Source of the DNA: Biomaibacter acetigenes
GTDB lineage: Bacteria; Bacillota; Thermosediminibacteria; Thermosediminibacterales; Tepidanaerobacteraceae
Assembly: GCF_003691585.1 (NCBI RefSeq)
Contig: NZ_CP033169.1
Coordinates: 930,001 to 994,000 of the forward strand
Direction: 5' to 3'
Length of the DNA stretch: 64,000 nt
Part shown: positions 1 to 8,946 of the stretch, piece after piece
Position numbering within the stretch: position 1 is the first letter of the stretch
Layout: each line of letters begins with the position of its first letter
Made by a program: the position numbers and the translations under genes
The notes under the pieces: generated by a model
Seen by the model: only the letters and a program-made list of their open reading frames with translations
Database searches by the model: none
What the model was told of the DNA's origin: nothing

Positions 1-42
1 AATGCGCAAATTATAAAGACCTTTGCGTTGCCGACAATTTAA
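1..42 (+). CDS. C-terminal end of an upstream gene (partial)
   Basis: Thirteen open codons ending in TAA at 40-42 lie directly before the GGAGG ribosome site of the next gene. The short tail cannot be assigned to a family by itself. Its position before a NuoG/HydA-like subunit suggests a NuoF-like flavoprotein, which is an inference only. Confidence 0.4.
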   Translation, partial: NAQIIKTFALPTI

Positions 43-60
43 TCCAGGAGGAAATTAATT

Positions 61-810
61 ATGGTAATCACTATAGACGGAATAAAATGCCAAGCCCATA
101 AGGGAGAATATATCCTCGATATAGCCAAAAGAAACAACATCCATATTCCTACCCTCTGCCATTCGGATGCCCTGCCGGGCCAGGGAAACTGCAGGCTTTG
201 CATAGTGGAGGTAATAGAAAAAGGGAGAAAAAAAGTGGTTACCTCCTGCATTTTTCCCGTAACAGGGGAAATAGAGGTGGTAACAAACTCCGAGAAAATC
301 CGGGGTATAAGAAAGACTCTTATAAGGTTGCTTTCCGCCAGGGCTCCCAAGAATGAATATATAGATAAATTGAGGCAGGAATATAACATCCCACCGGAAA
401 CCCGCTTTAAAACGGATGACAATGAAAATTGCATCCTGTGCGGCTTGTGTGTCCGGGCCTGTGAGGAAATGGGCATATATGCCATTTCCACCGTAAATCG
501 GGGCATCACCAAAAAAGTATCTACACCTTTTGATGAAGCTTCAGATGTTTGCATAGGGTGTGGGGTCTGTGCCTATGTGTGCCCCACTTCGGCCATAAAG
601 GTCCTGGATGAAGGCGGAAAGCGGCATCTATGGAATAAAACCTTTGAACTAATGAAATGCGTAAAGTGCGGCGAATATATCACAACCCGGGAACACTTTG
701 AATACATAAGAAAAAAAATAGCGGCCGAAGGGACCGAAATCATCGAGCCCCTGTGCGATAAATGCAAGAAAAAAACACTAGGAGAAAACATGGCACAAAC
801 TTATAAATAA
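61..810 (+). CDS. NuoG/HydA-like iron-sulfur subunit (2Fe-2S plus 4Fe-4S)
   Basis: This cytoplasmic electron-transfer protein has 249 residues. An N-terminal plant-type 2Fe-2S domain carries C33, C44, C47 and C63. Two 4Fe-4S ferredoxin motifs follow (C123/126/129/133 and C163/166/169/173). Two CxxC pairs near the C-terminus (C199/C202 and C231/C234) could form a further metal site. The length and order match the small NuoG/HydA-type subunits that pair with a NuoF-like NAD(P)H-oxidising flavoprotein in hydrogenase, formate dehydrogenase or transhydrogenase complexes. No catalytic H-cluster or molybdopterin domain is present, so this is a wiring subunit. The ATG follows AGGAGG at 47-52. A terminator ends the operon. 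The redox partner lies outside the window. Confidence 0.85.
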   Translation: MVITIDGIKCQAHKGEYILDIAKRNNIHIPTLCHSDALPGQGNCRLCIVEVIEKGRKKVVTSCIFPVTGEIEVVTNSEKIRGIRKTLIRLLSARAPKNEYIDKLRQEYNIPPETRFKTDDNENCILCGLCVRACEEMGIYAISTVNRGITKKVSTPFDEASDVCIGCGVCAYVCPTSAIKVLDEGGKRHLWNKTFELMKCVKCGEYITTREHFEYIRKKIAAEGTEIIEPLCDKCKKKTLGENMAQTYK

Positions 811-844
811 TCCTGAAAAGTAATACCATTAAAACGATAATGTA

Positions 845-880
845 AACCCTATATTAGGGTTATTTTTTATTTAATTTTTT
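845..880 (+). terminator. Rho-independent terminator after the Fe-S subunit gene
   Basis: A 7-bp stem (845-851 with 855-861, AACCCTA/TAGGGTT) and a 3-nt loop are followed by a T-rich run to 880. Confidence 0.8.
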
Positions 881-984
881 GCCCTAAAAATTTTTTTCTA
901 AATAAAGCAGGATTTTTAAAAAATATATAGAATTACATTATTAAAGATTGTTGGTTGGATAAACAAACAAGAGGAGGAATTGCA

Positions 985-2016
985 TTGCAAAGAGAAATTA
1001 AAAACAGTGTGGGTATTTGGGCTTTTGGTGCTAATGCTACCAGGTTTGTTCCAGGAGGCTATCACGTCGATGCCAGAGATGAATCCATGGAGGCCAAGAC
1101 CGAAAGAGCGGTAAAAGGATTGGAGGATTATGTAGACGGTTACGAGTACCATTATCCGAATGAAATAAATGAGAAAAATGTTGATTCCATCACAAATATT
1201 TTGAAAAGTGCAGGAAAGGACATTTATTGTATAGCCCTTGGGCACCATGTAAATGAAAGATATGCGTTAGGTTCTTTCATAAACCCAGACCCTACTCTAC
1301 GCCAGGAAGCCATAGATGTGGCAAAAGCGGGCATTGACCTGGCATCATCCCTGGGAGCTAATTTCATCATTTGGCCCGGCGGAGAAGGTTACAATTATCC
1401 GTTCCAGACAAACTATGAAGACATGTGGAACAATTTTATAAATGCCATTGCCACTTTGACAGAACATGCCAATAAAAAGAATGTAACGATTTTTCTGGAG
1501 CACAAGAACAGCGAACCTGCCATGAAGATAGCCATGAGGAACATCGGTATGGCGCTTTTTGTGATAAATAAGGTAAAAGAAAAGGGTATCGATACCACCA
1601 ACCTCAAGGTCAACATGGACTGGCAGCACCTCATCATGAACGGTGAGAATCTGGCCGAGTATGCAAGGTTGCTCTTCATAGAAGGTAAGATGGGCCATCA
1701 CCATGCCAACAGCGGCTGGGGCCTCTTCGATGACGACAACATGGTGGGAGCATTGTGCTTCATGCAGACACTGGAACTTGCCAAAGAACTGCAGCTCATA
1801 GGCTACGGCAAGAATGGTGAGAGAATAGGCTATGACCTGTTCCCATACACCGAAGACCAGGTGGAAGCTGTAAAGCAGAGTGTATTAAACTGGGAGTTCA
1901 TATGGGAACTGGCAAAGAAAATTGATAGTGAAGAGCTTGCAAAAGCCAAGAGTAAGAAAGATGCAGTAAAGGCCTGCAGGGAAGTATTTAAGGCTATGGG
2001 AGCCAGGGGAATGTGA
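985..2016 (+). CDS. Xylose-isomerase-like TIM barrel sugar isomerase
   Basis: This predicted 343-residue TIM barrel protein belongs to the AP-endonuclease-2/xylose isomerase superfamily. Candidate metal or catalytic residues are Glu172 (FLEHK), Asp212 and His215 (NMDWQH) and the His238-240 triplet. TTG at 985 is chosen because GAGGAGG sits at 971-977; a TTG at 955 is in frame but has no ribosome site. It is not a canonical long clostridial XylA (about 440 residues) and lacks its usual signature strings. Xylulokinase and a XylFGH importer downstream suggest that it makes a ketopentose such as xylulose. Another ketose or an epimerisation is possible. It opens the pentose operon. Confidence 0.7.
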   Translation: MQREIKNSVGIWAFGANATRFVPGGYHVDARDESMEAKTERAVKGLEDYVDGYEYHYPNEINEKNVDSITNILKSAGKDIYCIALGHHVNERYALGSFINPDPTLRQEAIDVAKAGIDLASSLGANFIIWPGGEGYNYPFQTNYEDMWNNFINAIATLTEHANKKNVTIFLEHKNSEPAMKIAMRNIGMALFVINKVKEKGIDTTNLKVNMDWQHLIMNGENLAEYARLLFIEGKMGHHHANSGWGLFDDDNMVGALCFMQTLELAKELQLIGYGKNGERIGYDLFPYTEDQVEAVKQSVLNWEFIWELAKKIDSEELAKAKSKKDAVKACREVFKAMGARGM

Positions 2017-2091
2017 GAAATCAATTAGCAAAAGTGGCTCTCAATAGATCAAAACTAATAAATTAAAAGAATTGTGATGGGAGGTGTAAAA

Positions 2092-3588
2092 GTGGCATTT
2101 TTAGGCATTGACCTGGGGACTTCTTCGGTAAAGATAATCATCATGGATAAAGACGGGAAAGTATTAGGGAGTGTTTCAAAAGACTACCCCATATACTATC
2201 CCCGGCAAAACTGGGCCGAGCAAAATCCCGAGGACTGGTGGCAATCTACCAGTGAAGGCATCAAGGAGATCCTTTCAAAAATGGGGGTCAAGGGTGAAGA
2301 CGTGAAAGGTATCGGCCTTTCCGGCCAGATGCACGGCTCGGTGGTAATGGATAAAGACAACAATGTCTTGATGCCGGCCATACTATGGTGTGACCAGAGG
2401 ACCGCAGGGGAATGCGATTACATCACCCGGAAGCTCAATCAGGCAAATCTTACAAAGTATACCGGCAACAAAGCATTGCCAGGCTTTACCGCACCCAAGA
2501 TCCTCTGGATAAAAAACCACAATCCCGGGATTTTCGAAAGGATTACCCATGTGCTCTTACCCAAGGATTATATAAGGTTTAAGCTCACAGGAGAATTTGC
2601 TACCGAAGTATCCGATGCTTCCGGAACTCTCATGTTCGATGTGGAAAAAAGGACATGGTCAAAAGAGATGCTGGAGTTTCTCGAACTTCCCGAAGAAGCC
2701 CTACCCCGATGCTTTGAGTCTTACGAAATAACAGGCAAAGTAAATTCAAAGGCCGCCGAAGAAACAGGCCTTAAACCCGGCACTCCTGTGGTGGGGGGCG
2801 GCGGAGACCAGGCCGCAGGTGCCGTGGGCACCGGTGCCGTAAAAAGCGGGATAATGTCGGTGGCCCTGGGTACATCCGGCGTAGTGTTTGCCGGCCAAGA
2901 CGCATACAGTGTAGATGAGCATAACCGGCTCCATTCCTTCTGCCATGCCAACGGTAAGTGGCATGTGATGGGTGTCATGCTTTCGGCGGCATCCTGCCTT
3001 AAATGGTGGGTGGAAGATGTAAATAAGGGTCTGGGAGAAAAGGGATTTGATATATTGCTGGATGAAGCGGATAAAGTGGATAGCGGCAGCCATGGCCTTA
3101 TTTTCCTTCCATACCTTATGGGTGAAAGGACCCCTTACAGCGACCCCGATGCCAGAGGTTGCTTCATAGGTCTCAATATAACTCACGACAGGGGGGCCAT
3201 GACCAGGTCCATCATAGAAGGTGTCTCTTTCGGCCTTAGGGATTCTCTGGAGATAATAAAAGACCTGAAGATACCCATAGATGAAGTGAGGGTAACCGGC
3301 GGCGGAGCCAAAAGTAAACTCTGGCGCCAGGTGCTGGCAGATATCTTCGGGGCCAAAGTGAATATGATAAACGCCACTGAAGGGCCCGCTTACGGTGCGG
3401 CCATACTGGCAGCTGTAGGTATAGGAGAATACGGATCCGTGGAAGATGCCTGCGATGAATTAATAAAGGTGACCGACAGCATGGAGCCGTTAGCAGAAAA
3501 TAGTAGAAAATATGAGGAAATGTATCAAATATACAAAGGTTTATATTTAACATTGAAGGATACTTTCAATAAATTGACAGGGATATGA
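2092..3588 (+). CDS. xylB: Xylulokinase (FGGY kinase)
   Basis: ATP-dependent kinase of the FGGY family, expected to convert D-xylulose to xylulose 5-phosphate for the pentose phosphate pathway. The N-terminus has the first phosphate loop GIDLGTSSVK. A WCDQRT segment lies in the first ribonuclease-H-like domain, GGGGDQAAGAVG in the second, and the late FGGY signature VTGGGAKSKLW near residue 405. At 498 residues from GTG 2092 it has family length. That start follows GGGAGGTG at 2079-2086; an upstream in-frame GTG at 2074 overlaps the ribosome site. Other ketopentose or polyol substrates are possible, but the XylFGH genes downstream support xylulose. Confidence 0.9.
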   Translation: MAFLGIDLGTSSVKIIIMDKDGKVLGSVSKDYPIYYPRQNWAEQNPEDWWQSTSEGIKEILSKMGVKGEDVKGIGLSGQMHGSVVMDKDNNVLMPAILWCDQRTAGECDYITRKLNQANLTKYTGNKALPGFTAPKILWIKNHNPGIFERITHVLLPKDYIRFKLTGEFATEVSDASGTLMFDVEKRTWSKEMLEFLELPEEALPRCFESYEITGKVNSKAAEETGLKPGTPVVGGGGDQAAGAVGTGAVKSGIMSVALGTSGVVFAGQDAYSVDEHNRLHSFCHANGKWHVMGVMLSAASCLKWWVEDVNKGLGEKGFDILLDEADKVDSGSHGLIFLPYLMGERTPYSDPDARGCFIGLNITHDRGAMTRSIIEGVSFGLRDSLEIIKDLKIPIDEVRVTGGGAKSKLWRQVLADIFGAKVNMINATEGPAYGAAILAAVGIGEYGSVEDACDELIKVTDSMEPLAENSRKYEEMYQIYKGLYLTLKDTFNKLTGI

Positions 3589-3678
3589 TATAAGGCAACA
3601 TGACGCGCCAGTTAATTTTAATACAGTTTTTTAGCTAAGTTAAAAATTACATTTATAAAAAAGAAATGGGAGTATTAA

Positions 3679-4881
3679 ATGATAACAGCAGATCAAATCC
3701 TTGTAAAACAAATCAATAAATCGTTGGTACTAAACTATATCCGCAAAAAGGAGCACATCTCCCGGGCGGATATAGCCAAAAAGACCGGCCTTAACCGTTC
3801 CACCGTTTCAGCTCTGGTAGATGAGCTTATAACGGAAGGTTTGATAGTCGAAAAAGGCATAGGGACTTCCAAAGGCGGTAGAAAGCCTGTAATCCTCGCT
3901 ATTAATAAAAATGGCGGCAGCATCATAGGTGTAGACCTGGGAGTAAATTACATTCTGACGGTTTTAACCGACCTTCTGGGGAAAATAATCTGGGAAAAGA
4001 GAATTCCTATTGATCCACAGGATCCTCCGGAGAAAAATATAGACTTACTGATTAATATGATAGGAAAGGCAAAAGAGAACGCTCCCGATACTTTAAAAGG
4101 CATCCTGGGCATCGGCATAGGGGTGCCGGGCATTGTGAACTATGAAAAGGGACTTGTTCTCATGGCCCCCAACCTCAAGTGGGAAAATGTGAATTTAAAA
4201 GATATCATTGAAGAAAAACTCAATATTCCGGTATTTATCGATAACGAAGCCAATACCGGCGCCATAGGAGAAAAATGGTTCGGCTTAGGTAAAAAGGCTA
4301 CAAACTTTGTGTATGTCAGCGCCGGTATAGGTGTGGGTACGGGGATCATCATAAATGATGAGCTTTACAGAGGTTCTTCAGGCCTTGCCGGTGAAATGGG
4401 CCACATGACCATAGACATGAACGGTAAGCCTTGCTCCTGTGATAATACGGGATGCTGGGAGGAATATGCTTCGGAAAAGGCACTGTTCAAGTATCTCAGA
4501 GACCAGGTAAGCAGATACACGTCTGATTCTGACATAAATCGAGAAAATATCGATACATTGACCATATTTGATATAGTGGATGCCGCAAAAGCAGGAGATG
4601 ACCTTGCTGTTTCAGCTTTCAGACTGGTGGGAAAACACCTGGGCATCGGTGTGGCTGGCATCATAAACACCTTTAACCCTGACCTCGTAATTATCGGGAA
4701 CACCATATCCCTGGCAGGAGATATCGTCATGCAAGAAATCACCGAGGAAGTATCTAAACGATCTTTCATAACAAAGTACTCCGAAGTGACCATAGCTCCT
4801 TCACATCTGAACATGCACGCCTGCGCCATGGGGGCCGTGACCCTGGTAATGTCAAGGGTATTTGCATCACCGAATATTTAG
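3679..4881 (+). CDS. xylR: ROK-family transcriptional regulator (XylR-type)
   Basis: This 400-residue regulator has an N-terminal winged helix (residues about 15-75, ISRADIAKKTGLNRSTVSALV) followed by a ROK sugar-kinase-like domain. The domain carries the glycine-rich GVDLG phosphate motif and the ROK zinc site, with CSCDNTGCWEE after a GEMGH motif. Domain order and length match XylR repressors that release DNA on binding xylose. It sits between xylulokinase and the importer genes on the same strand, so it probably controls this operon. No operator was identified with confidence. The ATG at 3679 follows a weak GGGAG. Confidence 0.85.
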   Translation: MITADQILVKQINKSLVLNYIRKKEHISRADIAKKTGLNRSTVSALVDELITEGLIVEKGIGTSKGGRKPVILAINKNGGSIIGVDLGVNYILTVLTDLLGKIIWEKRIPIDPQDPPEKNIDLLINMIGKAKENAPDTLKGILGIGIGVPGIVNYEKGLVLMAPNLKWENVNLKDIIEEKLNIPVFIDNEANTGAIGEKWFGLGKKATNFVYVSAGIGVGTGIIINDELYRGSSGLAGEMGHMTIDMNGKPCSCDNTGCWEEYASEKALFKYLRDQVSRYTSDSDINRENIDTLTIFDIVDAAKAGDDLAVSAFRLVGKHLGIGVAGIINTFNPDLVIIGNTISLAGDIVMQEITEEVSKRSFITKYSEVTIAPSHLNMHACAMGAVTLVMSRVFASPNI

Positions 4882-4968
4882 GGGGTGGTTTTTAAATTAC
4901 CTTCATAGGGCGAGATAGTAAAAAACACTTTTGTACTCAAACCAATAAAAATTTAGGGAGGGTTAAAA

Positions 4969-6090
4969 TTGAAAAGGAAAATTTCTGCAAAATTATTAAT
5001 TGCTACTTTTATGGCTATAGTTATGATTTTTCTTATGGCAGGATGTGCCACTACAACACCGTCAAAGGACCAATCATCAAATGGTCAATCCAATGGTTCA
5101 AATGCTTCAAACGCGGCTGCAAACAGTTCCGGAAAGATAAAGATAGGTTTAAGCATGGACGATTTACGCTTAGAGAGATGGCAGCACGATAGAGACATTT
5201 TTACCCAAAAAGCTAATGAATTAGGTGCTGAGGTTCTTGTTCAATCGGCCAATGGCGATGATCAGACACAATTTTCCCAGGCCGAAAATCTACTATCCCA
5301 GGGAATAAATGTCCTGGTGGTCATTCCTCACAATGGGGATGCTATGGCACCTATAGTGGAAGAAGCTCATAAAGCTGGAGTAAAAGTATTGGCCTACGAT
5401 AGACTAATAACCAATTCCGATGTTGACTATTATATATCCTTTGATAATGTTAAAGTGGGAGAATTACAGGCAGAATCCATCGTTAAACAAGTTCCCAAAG
5501 GAAACTATTTCTTAATGGGTGGTTCACCAACGGACAATAATGCTAAACTTTTTAGAAAAGGTCAGATGAACATTTTACAACCTTTGATTGATAAAGGTGA
5601 TATCAAAGTCGTGGGAGACCAGTGGGCAAAAGACTGGCTACCTGAAGAAGCGCTAAAGATCATGGAAAATGCATTGACGGCCAACAAAAATAAAATTGAC
5701 GCGGTGGTGGCTTCTAACGATAGCACAGCCGGTGGAGCAATACAGGCACTAGCGGCACAAAAGCTTGACGGTAAAGTGGCCATATCAGGTCAAGATGCAG
5801 ATCTTGCCGCATGCCAGAGGATTGTTGAAGGTAAGCAGACCATGACGGTTTATAAACCTATAAAGGACCTCGCGACAAAAGCCGCCGAAGTTGCCGTGGC
5901 CATGGCAAAAGGTGAGAAAATCGATGCGAACGGCAAGGTAAACAACGGCAAGATAGATGTACCCTCTATTTTGTTAAAGCCAATTGCCGTAGACAAGACA
6001 AATATTGTAGATACAGTTATTAAAGACGGCTTCCAGAAGCTGGAAGATGTATATAAGAATGTTCCAAAAGACCAGTGGCCAAAGCAATGA
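4969..6090 (+). CDS. xylF: D-xylose ABC transporter, substrate-binding lipoprotein
   Basis: Extracytoplasmic sugar-binding protein of 373 residues. The signal peptide ends in a lipobox (FLMAGC), so it should be lipid-anchored. A Ser/Asn/Gln-rich linker precedes the periplasmic-binding-protein type I fold. Strings such as KIGLSMDDLRLERWQHDRD, ISFDNVKVGE and VASNDSTAGGAI are typical of XylF. The TTG start at 4969 follows GGGAGGG. It is the first gene of the xylFGH set. A strong hairpin just after the stop probably stabilises its transcript relative to xylGH. Confidence 0.93.
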   Translation: MKRKISAKLLIATFMAIVMIFLMAGCATTTPSKDQSSNGQSNGSNASNAAANSSGKIKIGLSMDDLRLERWQHDRDIFTQKANELGAEVLVQSANGDDQTQFSQAENLLSQGINVLVVIPHNGDAMAPIVEEAHKAGVKVLAYDRLITNSDVDYYISFDNVKVGELQAESIVKQVPKGNYFLMGGSPTDNNAKLFRKGQMNILQPLIDKGDIKVVGDQWAKDWLPEEALKIMENALTANKNKIDAVVASNDSTAGGAIQALAAQKLDGKVAISGQDADLAACQRIVEGKQTMTVYKPIKDLATKAAEVAVAMAKGEKIDANGKVNNGKIDVPSILLKPIAVDKTNIVDTVIKDGFQKLEDVYKNVPKDQWPKQ

Positions 6091-6097
6091 ACTTTTT

Positions 6098-6125
6098 AAA
6101 GGGGAATGAGCTTTCATTCCCCTTT
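6098..6125 (+). promoter_or_regulatory. Intercistronic hairpin between xylF and xylG
   Basis: A perfect 12-bp stem (6098-6109 with 6114-6125) closes a 4-nt loop and is not followed by a clear T-run. Position and form fit a stabiliser or partial attenuator that keeps binding-protein mRNA more abundant than the downstream ABC genes. Confidence 0.65.
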
Positions 6126-6154
6126 ATAAAAATTATCAAAAGGGCGGGAATTTT

Positions 6155-7678
6155 GTGAACGATTTTATTCTGGAAATGAAAGATATAACCAAAGAATTTT
6201 CAGGAGTAAAGGCACTGGACAAGGTAAACTTTAGAGTAAAAAAAGGGGAAATACATGCACTTTGTGGCGAAAACGGTGCCGGAAAGTCTACACTAATGAA
6301 AATATTAAGCGGTATATATCCTTACGGCACATATACCGGGCAAATCATATATAATGGGCAAGAACTTGCAATGCACGGCATAAAAGATTCAGAAAAAGCC
6401 GGTATTGCAATAATACATCAAGAATTAGCACTGGTTAACGAGCTTTCCGTCAGTGAAAATATTTTTATTGGAAATGAGCCAAGTAAAAACGGTATAGTCG
6501 ACTTCAACGAGTTATATTCGAAAACAAAAGGATTACTTAAGGAACTGCACTTAAATATTAATCCTTATACAAAGATAAAAAATCTGGGCATAGGACAACA
6601 ACAGTTGGTGGAGATCGCCAAGGCTTTGTCCAAAAATGCAAGTTTGCTAATCCTGGATGAGCCCACAGCTTCCTTGACAGATTCGGAAGTAGCCATTCTT
6701 ATGAATATTTTAAAACAATTAAAATCCAGGGGGGTTACCTGCATCTATATATCTCATAAGCTGAATGAAGTGATGGAGATAGCAGATACGGTAACGGTAA
6801 TAAGAGATGGCAAAACCATAGGTTCGGATGCTTTAAACAATTTAACCCAGGATAAAATTATAAAAATGATGGTGGGGAGAGAATTGTCCGATTTATTTCC
6901 CAAAGAGCTGCACACCATAGGGGACACTATTTTTAGTGTAAAGAATTTTAATGCATATGAAGTAAATAATCCAAATAAAAGGGTGGTAAAAGATGTCAAC
7001 TTCAGCCTGAAAAAAGGTGAAATCCTCGGCATTTTTGGTTTAATCGGTGCCGGGAGGACGGAATTAGTTTCAAGTATTTTTGGGTCTTATGGCGGTAAAT
7101 ATGATGGGGAGATATATTTGCAAGGCAATAAAATAAATATAAAAACTCCAGATGATGCATTGAGGCATGGGATCGCCATGGTACCTGAGGATAGGAAAAG
7201 GCATGGTCTCATCGGCACTATGACGGTGAGACAAAATATTACCATATCGAATATAGAAAATTATCGTGGTAGATTTGACTCAATAGATTTAAATAAAGAG
7301 ATATTGGATGTAAAAAGTTATATAAAAGAGCTAAAAATTAAAGTGGCATATTTTGATATGTTAGTTAAGAGCTTAAGTGGGGGAAATCAACAGAAAGTAG
7401 TGCTGGCTAAAAACCTTTTGCGAAGACCTCAAATATTAATGCTGGATGAACCTACGCGGGGAATAGACGTCGGCGCGAAATATGAGATCTATAAATTGAT
7501 GAATGAACTGGTAAAAGAGGGGATTTCAATCATCATGGTATCATCCGAGTTGCCGGAAATCTTGGGTATTAGCGACAGAATATTGGTTATGCATGAGGGC
7601 AAAATCACAGGAGAATTTGAAAACAATAATATAACCCAGGAAATGATTATGGACAAAGCTTTGGGAGGTACTAAATAA
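6155..7678 (+). CDS. xylG: D-xylose ABC transporter, double ATPase
   Basis: Sugar importer ATPase of 507 residues with two ABC domains. The first has Walker A GENGAGKST and Walker B LLILDEPTASL. The second has the degenerate P-loop GLIGAGRTE, signature SGGNQQK and Walker B LMLDEPTRGIDVG. This tandem arrangement, with a weakened second P-loop, is the norm for XylG/RbsA/MglA. It energises XylH in the membrane for XylF-bound sugar. GTG at 6155 follows AGGGCGGG. The stop overlaps the xylH ATG by one base, indicating translational coupling. Confidence 0.95.
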   Translation: MNDFILEMKDITKEFSGVKALDKVNFRVKKGEIHALCGENGAGKSTLMKILSGIYPYGTYTGQIIYNGQELAMHGIKDSEKAGIAIIHQELALVNELSVSENIFIGNEPSKNGIVDFNELYSKTKGLLKELHLNINPYTKIKNLGIGQQQLVEIAKALSKNASLLILDEPTASLTDSEVAILMNILKQLKSRGVTCIYISHKLNEVMEIADTVTVIRDGKTIGSDALNNLTQDKIIKMMVGRELSDLFPKELHTIGDTIFSVKNFNAYEVNNPNKRVVKDVNFSLKKGEILGIFGLIGAGRTELVSSIFGSYGGKYDGEIYLQGNKINIKTPDDALRHGIAMVPEDRKRHGLIGTMTVRQNITISNIENYRGRFDSIDLNKEILDVKSYIKELKIKVAYFDMLVKSLSGGNQQKVVLAKNLLRRPQILMLDEPTRGIDVGAKYEIYKLMNELVKEGISIIMVSSELPEILGISDRILVMHEGKITGEFENNNITQEMIMDKALGGTK

Positions 7679-8835
7679 TGGCGGATTCAGAAAATAAGGA
7701 GATAAATAAAAAAAGAGGATTTAACTTTGACTTAAAGACATATACGATGATAATTGCATTATTGTCGATATGGGTCATATTTTTTATAACTACAAAAGGA
7801 GATTTTTTGACTCCAAGAAACTTTTCTAATTTATTAAGGCAGATGTCATCCACCGCAATATTGGCTACAGGAATGGTATTTGTAATCATTGCAGGACAAA
7901 TTGACCTTTCTGTCGGTTCTTTGCTCGGACTGTTGGGAGGTATTGCTGCCATCTTGAATGTATGGTTAAATGTAGACGGGATTTTATCGATATTAATTAC
8001 ATTGTTGATAGGTCTTCTTTTAGGGATATGGAACGGATGGTGGGTTGCATATAAAAAGGTGCCGTCTTTTATAGTTACTCTAGCCGGCATGTTACTTTTT
8101 CGAGGAATATTGATCGGCATAAGCAAAGGGTTGACGATTGCCCCGCTAAGCGCAGATTTTCAATTTGTAGGCCAAGCCTACCTTACCAAGCCTATAGGAT
8201 ATATCTTAGGTATTTTGGCAATCATTGCAACTGTTTATGGAGTGTTAAATGGCAGAAAATCTAAGATAAAATACGGTCTAGATACACCATCGTTAAGTAT
8301 AGATATTCTTAAGATAGTAGGATTAGTACTTTTAATTGTTGTTTTTGTAGGTGTTTTGAATATATATCAGGGCATCCCCTTGCCGGTGTTTATATTGGCC
8401 TTAATAGCTTTAGTTTTTTCATATATTGCAAGCAGAACTGTATTTGGAAGGCGTGTTTATGCTCTGGGTGGAAATATTGAAGCAGCTAAACTTTCCGGTA
8501 TTGATGTTAAAAAGATTACTCTAATTTTATTCGCCATAAACGGCTTACTGGCGGCAGTAGCAGGAGTTTTGCTGGCCTCCAGACTAAATGCCGCATCGGT
8601 GGCCGCAGGCCAGAATGCTGAGCTTGATGCCATCGCCGCCTGTGTAATCGGTGGAGCAAGTTTAATGGGCGGAGTCGGAACAGTTGGCGGAGCAATAATA
8701 GGGGCTCTGGTTATGGCCAGCATAGATAACGGGATGAGCATGCTGAACACCCCGCCTTTCTGGCAATATGTAGTCAAAGGATTGATTTTATTGATCGCGG
8801 TCTGGATAGATATGGAATCAAAAAATAAAGAATGA
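7678..8835 (+). CDS. xylH: D-xylose ABC transporter, permease
   Basis: Integral membrane permease of 385 residues with about ten hydrophobic segments and a charged N-terminus. The conserved GQIDLSVGS segment near residue 80 and the GVGTVGGAIIGA region near the C-terminus are typical of XylH/RbsC permeases. It forms the channel for the XylFG importer. The ATG overlaps the xylG stop (TAATG). It is the last gene of the pentose operon; a palindromic hairpin begins 37 nt after the stop. Confidence 0.94.
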   Translation: MADSENKEINKKRGFNFDLKTYTMIIALLSIWVIFFITTKGDFLTPRNFSNLLRQMSSTAILATGMVFVIIAGQIDLSVGSLLGLLGGIAAILNVWLNVDGILSILITLLIGLLLGIWNGWWVAYKKVPSFIVTLAGMLLFRGILIGISKGLTIAPLSADFQFVGQAYLTKPIGYILGILAIIATVYGVLNGRKSKIKYGLDTPSLSIDILKIVGLVLLIVVFVGVLNIYQGIPLPVFILALIALVFSYIASRTVFGRRVYALGGNIEAAKLSGIDVKKITLILFAINGLLAAVAGVLLASRLNAASVAAGQNAELDAIAACVIGGASLMGGVGTVGGAIIGALVMASIDNGMSMLNTPPFWQYVVKGLILLIAVWIDMESKNKE

Positions 8836-8871
8836 CATATGACAAAGGAATGATATATGGTAGACGATATA

Positions 8872-8896
8872 AGGCATGCTATTTCATAGCATGCCT
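8872..8896. repeat. 25-bp palindrome, left flank copy of the IS target
   Basis: The copy has 10-bp arms (AGGCATGCTA/TAGCATGCCT) around a 5-nt TTTCA centre. An identical copy lies at 10508-10532. The two copies directly abut the ends of the IS element, so they behave as an unusually long target duplication of a hairpin. The hairpin was probably the terminator of the xyl operon. Confidence 0.85.
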
Positions 8897-8910
8897 CAGC
8901 TTGTAGACAA

Positions 8911-8946
8911 AAACCGCTTTTAGAACGCACAACCTAAAAGCGGTTT
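8911..8946 (-). terminator. Hairpin at the transposase 3' end
   Basis: A 13-bp stem (8911-8923 with 8934-8946) carries T-rich tails on both sides, so it could stop transcription in either direction. The transposase stop codon lies inside the stem. Such a structure could insulate the element from outside transcription. Confidence 0.7.

Noticed and set aside
985-2016. Naming the first pentose gene xylA
   Set aside because: Length and motifs differ from clostridial XylA; only the superfamily and the context support an isomerase role.
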